A program made the translations under genes and the position numbers. Positions 26,414 through 36,245 of a stretch of DNA of 64,000 nt are shown in pieces. The stretch spans positions 200,261-264,260 of the forward strand of contig DYJC01000004.1 of assembly GCA_020723305.1 (NCBI GenBank), given 5' to 3'. The notes under the pieces are model-generated. The model had not been told where the DNA came from. It saw only the letters and a list, made by a program, of their open reading frames with translations, and made no database searches. The first letter of the stretch is position 1. The number at the start of each line of letters is the position of its first letter. The DNA is from Desulfosudis oleivorans (lineage in GTDB: Bacteria; Desulfobacterota; Desulfobacteria; Desulfobacterales; SURF-7).

Positions 26414-28135
26414 TCAGTTACTGCAGACACCACACTGATCACATGATTTCATCGGACAAGGAGGTGAAGTTTCTGCACGTTGAGCCCTGTTGTATTCTTT
26501 AACAAGAAAGGATTTCCGGATTCCATGGTCGATAAAATCCCAGGGCAAAAACTCATCAATTGACCGTTCCCTGTTTGCAAAAAAACCGATATCCAGGTCT
26601 GTTTCTTTGAAAGTCTTTGACCAGTTACCTTGATTTTTTAAAGCAAGCAATAGTATATCCGCCACCCTTCGGTCACCCCTGGACAAGAGACCTTGAACAA
26701 TTGCCCGGCGGGGAGATTCCGCCTGGATACGAATATTGGCAACCTTCTTTAGGCCATCCCGGATAATTTCGATTTTTTTATTCAAATCCTTGACATTATC
26801 CATAGGTGCCCATTGAAATGGTGTAAATGGTTTTGGAACAAATGGATTGACGCTGACGGTAATGGTGCCGATCCGTTTTTTTTTGCGGCTTTCCAACAAA
26901 AACTGTTCCTTGATTGTTTTGCTGAGTAATACTATGGAACCAATATCTTGCTGTGTCTCCCATGGCAGCCCGATCATAAAATAGAGTTTCAAATTCGGAA
27001 TCCCGCTCTGAACAATTATTTTTACGGTTTCTAAAATTTCCTTTTCTGTTATTCCCTTATTGATAATACGGCGCATTCGCTCTGAGCCTGCCTCCGGAGC
27101 AATGGTGACTGTCTTGATATCGCTTTTTTTCAATGCGGATATCAATTCCAATGTCAAGGCATTTGCCCGAAGAGAGCTGAAAGAAACAGTGAAGCCTTTA
27201 TCCATGGCATACTGACAAAGTTTTCCGATTTCCGGATGATCAGAAACCGCTGCACCCATAAAACCGATTTTCCGGCTCTTCTCTTTTCCCATGTCGATAT
27301 TCTGTTTCAGGAATGAAAACGACCGGAATCGGGGAGGCCGGTAAACATATCCGGCGCTGCAGAACCTGCATCCATGAGGACATCCACGACTGACTTCAAC
27401 CAGGAAGGTGTTATTAAAAACGGTGTTTGGCGTAACAATTGAGGTACAAGAATATTTCTTGGATATGTCCCTTTCAAATACCCTTTTGACTGTTTTCGGT
27501 ATACCGCTCCTGTTCGGAATCAAATCCATGCAGGTCATGTCGGAGTTATAGGAAGGTGTGTAAAATTCAGGGACATAAACACCAGGAAGTGTGCAAGCTG
27601 CTTGATACAAAAAATTCTGTCTGCCGGCAGATAAATCAAGAGAAGTAATAAACCGGGGAAGCAGTTTTTCCGCTTCCCCAAACAAAAAACAGTCAACAAA
27701 GGGAGCAACTGGTTCTGGATTTAAGAAACAGGCTACTCCCCCTGCAATCACGAGGGGGTGGGGATCACCTCGGGCAGCAGATTGCAGGGGAAGACCCGCT
27801 TTCTCAACGACGGCTATCAGGTTGAGGAAATCAGATTCAAATGATACGGAAAAGGCGATCACATCAAATTCCGCTATGGATCGATTGGTTTCAACGGTTC
27901 GAACTTTGCTGTCGGTTTTTTCATCAAAATCAGGCAAAAAAGCTCGCTCGCAAGAGACTTCATCCATTTCATTCAGAAGTCGATAAACCGTTTGAAACCC
28001 GAGATTGGACATACCAACGGAGTATGTATTGGGATAAACCAAAACAACATCGATTTTTCCCATTTGTTTTTGAAAGAGATCACCCGTCTCGGAATCGATA
28101 TAACGTTTTTTTATATTACCGCTTTTCCGTGCCAT
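26414..28135 (-). CDS. B12-binding-type radical SAM protein (TIGR03960-like)
   Basis: 573 aa. Residues about 25-180 form a cobalamin-binding-like Rossmann part (VVLVYPNTYSVGMSNLGFQ). The SAM cluster motif CPHGCRFCSAG lies near residue 240, and IAPEAGSERMR follows in the barrel. The C-terminus has CPMKSCDQCGVC, a possible extra Fe-S site. It matches the N-terminal part of TIGR03960-type proteins, which often carry a DUF2344 domain; here that domain is absent. It is 18 nt downstream of ftsZ. Confidence 0.85.
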   Translation of the reverse strand: MARKSGNIKKRYIDSETGDLFQKQMGKIDVVLVYPNTYSVGMSNLGFQTVYRLLNEMDEVSCERAFLPDFDEKTDSKVRTVETNRSIAEFDVIAFSVSFESDFLNLIAVVEKAGLPLQSAARGDPHPLVIAGGVACFLNPEPVAPFVDCFLFGEAEKLLPRFITSLDLSAGRQNFLYQAACTLPGVYVPEFYTPSYNSDMTCMDLIPNRSGIPKTVKRVFERDISKKYSCTSIVTPNTVFNNTFLVEVSRGCPHGCRFCSAGYVYRPPRFRSFSFLKQNIDMGKEKSRKIGFMGAAVSDHPEIGKLCQYAMDKGFTVSFSSLRANALTLELISALKKSDIKTVTIAPEAGSERMRRIINKGITEKEILETVKIIVQSGIPNLKLYFMIGLPWETQQDIGSIVLLSKTIKEQFLLESRKKKRIGTITVSVNPFVPKPFTPFQWAPMDNVKDLNKKIEIIRDGLKKVANIRIQAESPRRAIVQGLLSRGDRRVADILLLALKNQGNWSKTFKETDLDIGFFANRERSIDEFLPWDFIDHGIRKSFLVKEYNRAQRAETSPPCPMKSCDQCGVCSN

Positions 28136-28153
28136 AGGATAACAATCTTACTA

Positions 28154-29344
28154 TTAATCCGCCTTTCTTCTTAAAAATGTCGGAATATCCAGATCATCCT
28201 TATCAAGAACAATTCCTTTAAAGCCTCGGTAAGAAGCTCCGGACTCCTCACCAACTGCTTTTTGATGACGAATAAAAGTAGGCTCTTCAAAAGCGGAAGC
28301 ATGTTTCAAATCTTCCGGTGTAATATCCCTCACTTTTCCTCTTAACTGTTCCTTCATGCGGCTTTCAGGCTTTCTGGAATAATTTTCTGCATCAATGCCG
28401 GTCGCAATCACAGTGACCCTCATTTCATCACCAAGACTCTCGTCAATCGCCTGCCCCCAGATAATCTCCGCTTCATCTCCTACTTCTTCATAAATACGAT
28501 CCGATGCTTCCGTCATTTCATCAAGAGTCATATCGCTGGTACAGGTTATATTCATTAAAACTCCTCTTGCACCGGATATGGAAATATCTTCCAGGAGCGG
28601 ATGAGAAATGGCTCTTTCAGCCGCTTCCCTTGCTCTATTCTCGCCGGATGCGACTCCGATTCCCATCAGTGCCATTCCAGCTTTTGACATGGTTGTTCTG
28701 ACATCTGCAAAATCAAGATTAACTAGACCGGGTACCATGATTAAATCCGTTATGCCTTTTACAGAATGATGTAAAATTTCATCTGCTTTTTTAAACATCT
28801 CCAACATCTTCGCATTCTTCGGTGCAATACCACGAAGCCTGTCATTGGGTATTGTAATAACCGTATCTGCTACATCTTTTAAAATACTGATACCTTCTTC
28901 TGCCTGTTTTGCTCTCTTTTTCCCTTCAAATGAAAATGGTCTGGTAACAACAGCAACAGTAAGCGCTCCGATTTCCTTACAAATTTCAGCAATTATCGGA
29001 GTTGCCCCGGTACCTGTGCCTCCGCCGAAACCAGCCGTTAAAAACACCATATGGCTTCCCTCCAGAACCTTGCGGATTGCATCTGCATTTTCCATAGCTG
29101 CATCTCTTCCAACAGATGGATTTGCTCCTGCACCGAGTCCTTCCGTCAGCTTTCCTCCAATCTGAATTCTTATGGCTGCTTTCGAAATGTCAAGGGCTTG
29201 TGCATCGGTATTGGCAGCGATAAAATCCACGCCTAAAAGATTTGACGCAACCATATTATTGATTGCATTTCCACCTGCTCCGCCAATACCGATAACCTTA
29301 ATTTTTGCTGTTTTTTCACGTTCCACATAAGTAAAATTATTCAT
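28154..29344 (-). CDS. ftsZ: Cell division protein FtsZ
   Basis: 396-aa tubulin-like GTPase that forms the Z ring. The start MNNFTYVEREKTAKIKVIGI leads to IGGAGGNAINN, and the tubulin signature GGGTGTG sits near residue 105. The C-terminus ends in the conserved peptide DIPTFLRRK, the docking site for FtsA and other partners. ATG 29344 is chosen because GGAGG lies 8 nt upstream. It is the last division gene of the cluster. Confidence 0.98.
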   Translation of the reverse strand: MNNFTYVEREKTAKIKVIGIGGAGGNAINNMVASNLLGVDFIAANTDAQALDISKAAIRIQIGGKLTEGLGAGANPSVGRDAAMENADAIRKVLEGSHMVFLTAGFGGGTGTGATPIIAEICKEIGALTVAVVTRPFSFEGKKRAKQAEEGISILKDVADTVITIPNDRLRGIAPKNAKMLEMFKKADEILHHSVKGITDLIMVPGLVNLDFADVRTTMSKAGMALMGIGVASGENRAREAAERAISHPLLEDISISGARGVLMNITCTSDMTLDEMTEASDRIYEEVGDEAEIIWGQAIDESLGDEMRVTVIATGIDAENYSRKPESRMKEQLRGKVRDITPEDLKHASAFEEPTFIRHQKAVGEESGASYRGFKGIVLDKDDLDIPTFLRRKAD

Positions 29345-29440
29345 ACTCCCCACCTCCGCTAAGTAAAAATTAATTTATCTTAAATCCCTTAACCGCCCTT
29401 TTGCTGCAAAGGGCATGTTAAAACAAATGAACATAAAACC

Positions 29441-30664
29441 TCATATTATTTCCTGAAACCATTTTTTCATCCGAGTCGTGACACGATTGAAAATATTGGC
29501 ATCACGAATCCTGAATTTACTCTGAGTTCGATTTTTTGCTCCAAAAAGAACCAGTCCAACAGCCGTTGCATACATTGGATTGTTCACCACGTCTACAAGC
29601 CCACCGATTCCTTGAGGCCTTCCCAAACGAGCAGGCACATTCAAAACCGACTCTGCAACATCAATAACGCCATCTAAAAGTGCCGTTCCCCCTGTGACGA
29701 CAATTCCTGAATTGATCATGCTTTCCATTTCTGCTCGAACAATTTCTCTTTTAATCAAGGTAAACATCTCTTCCATGCGGGGTTCCAGAATTTCTCCCAA
29801 AATCTGTCTAGGTAATTTTCTTGACTTCCTTCCGCCCATTCCAGGTACTTCAATCGTATCATCTGCTGCAATCTGGCTCGATAAGCATGTCCCGAATTTT
29901 TTCTTTATTTTCTCGGCTTCGGCAGTTGGAGCCCTTAAACCGATAGAAATATCATTGGTAAGATTATTACCGCCAAGAGCTAAAACAAATGTATGACGGA
30001 TATTATTTTTTGAAAATATGGCAAGATCAGATGTCCCGCCGCCGAGATCCAAAAGTGCAACACCCTGCTCTTTTTCTTCTTTTGTGAGAACCGATTCTCC
30101 GGAGGCAAGAGACTCCAGTACAATATCGCATACATCGAGACCCGCCTTATTGGTACACTTGACAATATTATGAGCAGATGCAACCGCTCCTGTTACAATA
30201 TGTATTTTTGTTTCCAGCCTCACGCCTGTCATGCCCACAGGATTTTGGATTCCGGATTCATCATCAACAATAAATTCCTGTGGAAGTACATGAATCACCT
30301 CCCGATCCATTGGAATCGCAACTGCTCTGGCAGCCTCAATCACTCTATCTACATCGCTTTGAGTAATTTCACTACCCTTCACTGCGATGATGCCATGGCT
30401 GTTGAATCCGGTAATATGCCCACCGGCAATACCCGCATAAACTGATGAGATTTCGCAACCCGCCATTAGTTCTGCTTCTTCGACCGCTTTTTGAATTGAT
30501 TCCACAGTGGCTTCAATGTTAACAACAACTCCTTTTCGGAGACCAACTGAAGGATGTGTTCCGATTCCGATGATATTAATTCCATCTCCTGAGACCTCAC
30601 CCACAACTGCACAAATTTTTGTTGTGCCGATATCAAGGCCAACAATTAATTCCGGTCCCTGCAC
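29441..30664 (-). CDS. ftsA: Cell division protein FtsA
   Basis: 407-aa actin-like ATPase tethering FtsZ to the membrane. VGLDIGTTKI(C)AVVGE at the start and LDLGGGTSDLAIF in the nucleotide fold are typical. It ends in an amphipathic helix (TRMKKWFQEII) that serves as membrane target. The start is GTG 30664, with AGGAGGT 6 nt upstream. The 96-nt gap to ftsZ may hold a further promoter. Confidence 0.97.
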   Translation of the reverse strand: MQGPELIVGLDIGTTKICAVVGEVSGDGINIIGIGTHPSVGLRKGVVVNIEATVESIQKAVEEAELMAGCEISSVYAGIAGGHITGFNSHGIIAVKGSEITQSDVDRVIEAARAVAIPMDREVIHVLPQEFIVDDESGIQNPVGMTGVRLETKIHIVTGAVASAHNIVKCTNKAGLDVCDIVLESLASGESVLTKEEKEQGVALLDLGGGTSDLAIFSKNNIRHTFVLALGGNNLTNDISIGLRAPTAEAEKIKKKFGTCLSSQIAADDTIEVPGMGGRKSRKLPRQILGEILEPRMEEMFTLIKREIVRAEMESMINSGIVVTGGTALLDGVIDVAESVLNVPARLGRPQGIGGLVDVVNNPMYATAVGLVLFGAKNRTQSKFRIRDANIFNRVTTRMKKWFQEII

Positions 30665-30701
30665 GTTAATACCTCCTTTTCTATAATGGCAGTTGATAGC
30701 A

Positions 30702-31535
30702 TCATCCTACAGGCCTGAGGATAATACGATCCGGGTTCATCAGGTTGATCGATTGAATTTCAAGTAATTGAGATCTCTCTTTCAGAAAATCGACAATCTT
30801 TCTCAGCCTGTTGATTTTCTGACGATAATCATTATATCCAAGACAAATCAACCTTTCGCCATCCGATAGTAGAAGTGTCAAGCCAATCTCCCTGTCTACT
30901 TTTATCTCTTTCACATCAATTTCCGGCAAAACACGATTCATTCTGGAACTAATGAGAAGCCATTCAACTACTGCTGCCAGAGGGGAATTCTTCTGTTCAT
31001 TGATAGGTCCCAAATCTGAATAATCCAATCCGCTGATAACAGGCAAATTTTCCGGGTCCGACAATTCGTTTTCCTTGAATATCTCCCCACTGAAATTGAT
31101 AAGAAATTTTCTACCCATACTCAACACTGCAAGGGCCTTATGCTCCTTGATCTGAATTGAAATTCCCTTGGGTAACTCGCGACTTATATCTGCATCAGCA
31201 ATCCAGGGATGGGATAGAAGCTGTTTTCGAGCTAGCGGCAAATTGAGCGCCAGTATATTTTCATCTTTTTGTATGCCGGCGTACTTAAGAATTTCCTCTT
31301 CCGAAATCCTCTTAGCCCCGGATATCACGATTTTGTTTGCTCTGAAATAATCACATTGTGTTATAAAATCATGAATAAAAATCAGGAGTAGACTCATCAG
31401 AGACAGTACACCTGCACCCAAAAATATTTTAAAGAAAAAAACCAGCCGAGACATAATATGAAGCCGGCTTCCGAATGAAGTTTTTTTCTTTTGTTTCTTG
31501 AATCTGTTTTTTCGAACCTGATGATTACTCGACAA
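30702..31535 (-). CDS. ftsQ: Cell division protein FtsQ
   Basis: 277-aa inner membrane protein. A basic cytosolic tail (about 25 residues, Lys/Arg rich) is followed by one helix (about 35-58), then a POTRA domain (YFRANKIVISGAKRISEEEIL) and the FtsQ domain. It recruits FtsL/FtsB and FtsI. Start TTG 31535 is preferred: CGGAGG lies 6 nt upstream. It overlaps murB by 11 nt. Sequence is poorly conserved, as usual for FtsQ, so the call rests partly on location. Confidence 0.88.
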   Translation of the reverse strand: MSSNHQVRKNRFKKQKKKTSFGSRLHIMSRLVFFFKIFLGAGVLSLMSLLLIFIHDFITQCDYFRANKIVISGAKRISEEEILKYAGIQKDENILALNLPLARKQLLSHPWIADADISRELPKGISIQIKEHKALAVLSMGRKFLINFSGEIFKENELSDPENLPVISGLDYSDLGPINEQKNSPLAAVVEWLLISSRMNRVLPEIDVKEIKVDREIGLTLLLSDGERLICLGYNDYRQKINRLRKIVDFLKERSQLLEIQSINLMNPDRIILRPVG

Positions 31536-32472
31536 TTCTAACCTCCGGTTCAAGGGTAATCTGAAACATCTGAAAAACCTTGTCTTGAATCACCTTGGAC
31601 AGAGTCAATACGTCTTCTGCCGTTGCATTCCCTGAATTAACGATATAATTTGCATGTTTTTCGGAAACAACTGCACCACCGATCCGGTATCCTTTTAATC
31701 CGGCGAGATCAATCAGTTTTCCTGCTGATTCCAGCGGGGAGGGATTTTTAAAAAAACACCCTGCACTACCAAGCCCTTTTGGTTGTGTTTCAGCTCTCCT
31801 GTCTAAAATATGCTTTGCTTCTTTCTCAATTGTTTCTGGATTTCCTGGGCGTAATTGAATTACAGCTTCAACAATTATTGGAGCATTGATGGATCGAAAA
31901 TCGCTTCCTCCTTTTATTGCGAAACTCCGATATGAATATAAAAATTTTTCCTTCTGCGCTTTTGAGAATGATCCGTTTCCGTCAACATATTCAACCTCAA
32001 AAAGAACATCCTGCATTGAACCTCCGGCAGTACCGGCATTCATGATAATGGCCCCACCCAGCGTTCCCGGAATACCCGATGCAAAACTCATCCCTTCCAG
32101 GCAATTGTCAAAGGCGAACCGGCATAATGCGCTTAACTTTGTTCCTGCGGTAGCCCGAATATGTGCAACTTCCTCATTGGTTGTCTCTATTTCAATAACC
32201 GGTTTTTGTTTTTCTGTCGCAATAACTATACCCCGAATACCGTGATCTTTGATGAGAAGATTTGTTCCTCCGCCGACAACCACCCAGGAGATATCCGCTT
32301 CAATCACCTTTTTAATCAGAAGAGCCAACTCTTGTCTGGTTTCTGGGAACACAAGCGCATCCGCAGGTCCGCCGATTCGAAAAGAGGTATGCTTTGACAT
32401 TGGTTCATCAAATCGAGCTCGATCCCCAAATTTGTTTTCAAGCCATTTTTTCAAATCATTTGAGATTGACAT
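31525..32472 (-). CDS. murB: UDP-N-acetylenolpyruvoylglucosamine reductase
   Basis: 315-aa FAD enzyme reducing enolpyruvyl-UDP-GlcNAc to UDP-MurNAc. The HTSFRIGGPADALV, VVVGGGTNLLI and SGIPGTLGGAIIMNAG motifs belong to the PCMH fold, and GSAGCFFKNP marks a type II MurB without the extra loop. Start ATG has GGAAGAAGG upstream. Its stop is beyond the ftsQ start. Confidence 0.97.
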   Translation of the reverse strand: MSISNDLKKWLENKFGDRARFDEPMSKHTSFRIGGPADALVFPETRQELALLIKKVIEADISWVVVGGGTNLLIKDHGIRGIVIATEKQKPVIEIETTNEEVAHIRATAGTKLSALCRFAFDNCLEGMSFASGIPGTLGGAIIMNAGTAGGSMQDVLFEVEYVDGNGSFSKAQKEKFLYSYRSFAIKGGSDFRSINAPIIVEAVIQLRPGNPETIEKEAKHILDRRAETQPKGLGSAGCFFKNPSPLESAGKLIDLAGLKGYRIGGAVVSEKHANYIVNSGNATAEDVLTLSKVIQDKVFQMFQITLEPEVRIVE

Positions 32473-32487
32473 TGACCTTCTTCCTGA

Positions 32488-33858
32488 TCAGGAAATATCC
32501 GCTAATACTTTTTCTCCAACCTTCCATACATCTCCTGCGCCTAACGTCAGAAGAATATCACCTTTTTTCAAAACTTCTTTCACAGAAGAAACCGCTTCCT
32601 CATGGGTGTCTACACAGATGACATTTTTATGTCCATGTGACCGGATACCATCACAAACGGAACGGGAATCTACTCCACCAACATTTTTTTCACCTGCAGA
32701 ATAAATCGGCATCACAACCAGTATATCGGACTGGTAAAATGAGCGGGTGAATTCCGAAAAAAGAGCTTTTGTCCTGGAGTAACGATGTGGCTGAAAAACA
32801 ACAACCAGTCTTTTATCTGTCCAGCTTTCCCGAACCGCTGCAAGTGTCGTTTTAATTTCAGTTGGATGATGCCCATAATCATCCATCACCTGGATACCTT
32901 GTTTGATGCCCTTTACTTGAAGTCGCCGTTGGACTCCCTGATGCGTTTCCAATGCTTTTTTAATGACCTGGAACGATATACCAAGCTCAAGTCCTACTGC
33001 AATACCTGCAAGGGAATTATTTACATTATGAATACCCGGAAGATTCAGAGAAATATCTCCCAATTTTTCATTCTGATGATACACAAAGAAACGACTGGTC
33101 GGCCCTTTAAAAATGATATGACGTGCCTGATAATCAGCCTGTTTATTCAACCCATAAGTCGTGAAACGTTTTTTAATATTCGGAATAACATCCTGAATCG
33201 CTTCATTGTCCAAACATAAAACAGCAAGACCATAAAATGGTATTCGATCAATAAAGCTGAGAAATACCTGTTTAATCTCATCCAGGTCTTTATAAAAATC
33301 GAGATGCTCCTGATCAATATTGGTCACAACGGCTATTGTAGGAGAAAATTTTAAAAACGATCCATCACTTTCATCTGCTTCCGCTACAATGTATTCTCCC
33401 TTTCCTAAAACTGCATTTGTCCCGACACTGTTCAGCTTCCCCCCAATGACTACTGTTGGATCAAGATCACCTTCCCCCAGAATAGAAGCAATGATTGAAG
33501 TTGTTGATGTTTTCCCATGTGCACCGGCAATTGCAATACTATATTTTAAACGCATCAGTTCAGCCAGCATTTCCGCTCTTGGGATAACCGGTATGGAGGC
33601 CTGGTAAGCAGCTTCCACTTCAGGGTTTTCTTTGTGAATCGCTGAAGAAGTCACTACCACATCGGCGCCTTCAATCTGATGGGCAAAATGCCCTTCGTAA
33701 ATTTTTCCACCGAGACTTTCAAGACGTTTTGTTATTCCGGATGACTGAATATCGGAACCGGAAACCTGATATCCAAGATTCAGAAGGAGTTCGGCGATTC
33801 CACTCATACCGATCCCTCCGATTCCAACAAAATAAATATGATACTTTTTTCGATACAT
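32488..33858 (-). CDS. murC: UDP-N-acetylmuramate--L-alanine ligase
   Basis: 456-aa ATP-dependent ligase adding L-Ala to UDP-MurNAc. The N-terminal Rossmann motif is FVGIGGIGMSGIAE, the P-loop AGAHGKTSTTS, and the C-terminal domain has DDYGHHPTE and FQPHRYSRT. It sits 15 nt before murB and 30 nt after murG, in the usual dcw order. Confidence 0.97.
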   Translation of the reverse strand: MYRKKYHIYFVGIGGIGMSGIAELLLNLGYQVSGSDIQSSGITKRLESLGGKIYEGHFAHQIEGADVVVTSSAIHKENPEVEAAYQASIPVIPRAEMLAELMRLKYSIAIAGAHGKTSTTSIIASILGEGDLDPTVVIGGKLNSVGTNAVLGKGEYIVAEADESDGSFLKFSPTIAVVTNIDQEHLDFYKDLDEIKQVFLSFIDRIPFYGLAVLCLDNEAIQDVIPNIKKRFTTYGLNKQADYQARHIIFKGPTSRFFVYHQNEKLGDISLNLPGIHNVNNSLAGIAVGLELGISFQVIKKALETHQGVQRRLQVKGIKQGIQVMDDYGHHPTEIKTTLAAVRESWTDKRLVVVFQPHRYSRTKALFSEFTRSFYQSDILVVMPIYSAGEKNVGGVDSRSVCDGIRSHGHKNVICVDTHEEAVSSVKEVLKKGDILLTLGAGDVWKVGEKVLADIS

Positions 33859-33888
33859 TTGCCTTCCATTAAAAAGGTGCGGTTTCCG

Positions 33889-35133
33889 TCACACACCTTT
33901 AATCAAATTATAAATATCCTTTATGATTTCTTCAGCCGCATCCGGATGACCAAACATTTTTGAATTTCTTTTCATCTCATCCATTCTCTCCGGATCATTT
34001 GCCAGGGCATTGATTCTTTCCGCAAGCTTTTTTCCCGAAAGAATATCTTCCGTAATCATTTCCGCTGCACCCCCATCTACGAGGGCCTTTGCGTTCAGCA
34101 CCTGATGGTTATCAGCTGCAAATGGATATGGAATAAAAATCACACTCTTTCCAATCGATGTAACCTCGGCAACCGTTGTGGCCCCTGCTCTGCAAATCAG
34201 CAGATCCGTCTGGCTGTATAACGCTGCCATATCATGAAAAAACGACTGCACAACTCCCGGAATCGACCATCTCTTATATGCTTCTTTAACAACTGCTTCA
34301 TCTTTGGCTCCGGTCTGATGTATAAAATAATAATTACATCCTGAAGTCAGATAGGGCAGAGCCTCTATGACAGCCATGTTGATGCTGTGAGCTCCCTGAC
34401 TTCCGCCCAGAACGGCAATTGTCATTGTATTTTCATTATCCTTTTTATGTTCACCCGATGATTCTATTGACTTCAAAATTTCCTTGCGTATCGGATTTCC
34501 AACGATGCGCAACTTTTCAGGGTTTGAAATCATTTTCGTTCCATGAAAAGAAACATATATCCGATCGGCAATACGGGATAACAGGCGATTTGTGATTCCA
34601 GGCCGGAGATTCTGCTCATGAAGTACAATCTGAATTCCCATTACCCTTGCCGCAAGTACGACCGGTCCGGAAGAGTAACTCCCCATTCCAATGACGATAA
34701 CGGGCTGAAACTCTTTCAGAATTGCAATTGATGCCATGAATGCTTTCGGGATTTTAAATAATGATTTCAATTTTGCCATTACTCCCCGGCCTTTGATTCC
34801 TTCCACGTCAATGGCCTTCAGAGAAAACCCTTTTTCGGACAAAACTGCCCTTTCGAATGCATTTCCGCTACTCACAAAAAGTATTCTGGTGTTTTTTTCT
34901 TTTTCAATTATGGATTCCGCAATGGCAATACCGGGAAAAAGATGTCCGCCGGTTCCTCCTCCTGTGATAATAACCGATGGAGGAGATGATTCTTCTTTTA
35001 ATCCAAATATTGATCGCAGAAATCGCAAAATAAATTTTTTCCTTTTTTTCTCCAGGCCTGTTTTACTTTCATCCACATGCTGACGAAAAAAATTATCTTT
35101 TTTGGCATCACAGAAAGAAAATCCGTAATTCAT
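33889..35133 (-). CDS. murG: UDP-GlcNAc:lipid I GlcNAc transferase
   Basis: 414-aa peripheral membrane enzyme making lipid II. The substrate motif is ITGGGTGGHLFPGIA; QGAHSIN and the CRAGATTVAE segment follow. It is longer than usual (about 355 aa), because ATG 35133 (ATGA with the ftsW stop) puts about 66 residues, Lys-rich and without a known domain, before the GGGTGGH motif. A shorter internal start is possible but the overlap supports the long form. Confidence 0.94.
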   Translation of the reverse strand: MNYGFSFCDAKKDNFFRQHVDESKTGLEKKRKKFILRFLRSIFGLKEESSPPSVIITGGGTGGHLFPGIAIAESIIEKEKNTRILFVSSGNAFERAVLSEKGFSLKAIDVEGIKGRGVMAKLKSLFKIPKAFMASIAILKEFQPVIVIGMGSYSSGPVVLAARVMGIQIVLHEQNLRPGITNRLLSRIADRIYVSFHGTKMISNPEKLRIVGNPIRKEILKSIESSGEHKKDNENTMTIAVLGGSQGAHSINMAVIEALPYLTSGCNYYFIHQTGAKDEAVVKEAYKRWSIPGVVQSFFHDMAALYSQTDLLICRAGATTVAEVTSIGKSVIFIPYPFAADNHQVLNAKALVDGGAAEMITEDILSGKKLAERINALANDPERMDEMKRNSKMFGHPDAAEEIIKDIYNLIKGV

Positions 35134-36245
35134 TTGGTCTGAGATGCTCCTATATTCATTAAAATACCGATACATGCCATATTCACCAGCAACGACGTTC
35201 CTCCATAACTTAAAAAGGGAAGCGCCAATCCTTTTGGCGGCAATAAACCCATTGCAACACCTATATTAATGAAGACCTGAAGCCCTAAAGCAGCTGTCAG
35301 TCCAATGGCAACAAAAGACCCGAATAGATCTTTGCTTTTTTTTGCAATACTTAGCCCACGCCACATGATAACAGAGTACAATCCCACAATGACAAGTACG
35401 CCTAAAAGACCTAACTCTTCACCAATTACGGCAAAAATAAAATCCGTATGCGGCTCCGGAAGATAAAAAAGCTTCTGGTAGCCTTGACCGATGCCGGACC
35501 CGAAAATTCCACCTGAACCAAACGCCATCAGGGAATGTACTACCTGATAGCCTGAATCCGATGAGTGCTTCCAAGGATCTAAAAAACTTAAAATTCTTTT
35601 AATCCTGTAATCTGCTGTCTGCAACAGATAAATGGCAGGTGGAATGATAACAATCAGTCCTGAAAGCAGATGTTTGATTCTTACACCTCCGGCAAACAGC
35701 ATGATCCAAGTCACCGCACAAAGGATCATAACTGAACCGAAATCCGGCTGAATCATGATCAACCCGGTAAACAGTATCAGGACAGCGACATGGGGAATAA
35801 ATCCAATCGACAGTACTTCTATTTTTTCCTGTTTCTTACTCATGGAGTAGGCCAGATAAATGATCATGGCGAACCTGGCAAATTCGGAAGGCTGGAAAGA
35901 AATTCCGGAAAATCGAATCCATCGTTCAGCACCTCCGGCAGAATATCCGACACCGGGTATCTTGACTGAAATCAATAAAACCAACGCAAACAATAAAATT
36001 ACATAGGTAAGCGAACGAAACAACTTATAGGATATATGCCGAAAAACGACGAGTGCGACAATCCCTGTAAGCGCAAATAAGGATTGTTTTTTCAGAAAAT
36101 AGCTATCTGCACCGAACTTGTTCATTGCCAAGGCAGAACTTGCGCTGTATACCATCACAATCCCAATTCCCACCAGCATGAGTACAGGAAAAAGCAGCTT
36201 GATATCATATTGAATCGAATCTGATGTTATACCCGGAATTTTCAC
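35130..36245 (-). CDS. ftsW: Lipid II glycosyltransferase FtsW
   Basis: 371-aa SEDS-family polytopic membrane protein with about ten helices, the peptidoglycan polymerase of the divisome. Characteristic segments are WIRFSGISFQPSE and GSGIGQGYQKLFYLPE(x)HTDFIFA(V)I. The start GTG 36245 overlaps the murD stop (GTGA), with AGGAGA 7 nt upstream; a TTG further upstream in the same frame is less likely. Confidence 0.95.
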   Translation of the reverse strand: MKIPGITSDSIQYDIKLLFPVLMLVGIGIVMVYSASSALAMNKFGADSYFLKKQSLFALTGIVALVVFRHISYKLFRSLTYVILLFALVLLISVKIPGVGYSAGGAERWIRFSGISFQPSEFARFAMIIYLAYSMSKKQEKIEVLSIGFIPHVAVLILFTGLIMIQPDFGSVMILCAVTWIMLFAGGVRIKHLLSGLIVIIPPAIYLLQTADYRIKRILSFLDPWKHSSDSGYQVVHSLMAFGSGGIFGSGIGQGYQKLFYLPEPHTDFIFAVIGEELGLLGVLVIVGLYSVIMWRGLSIAKKSKDLFGSFVAIGLTAALGLQVFINIGVAMGLLPPKGLALPFLSYGGTSLLVNMACIGILMNIGASQTK

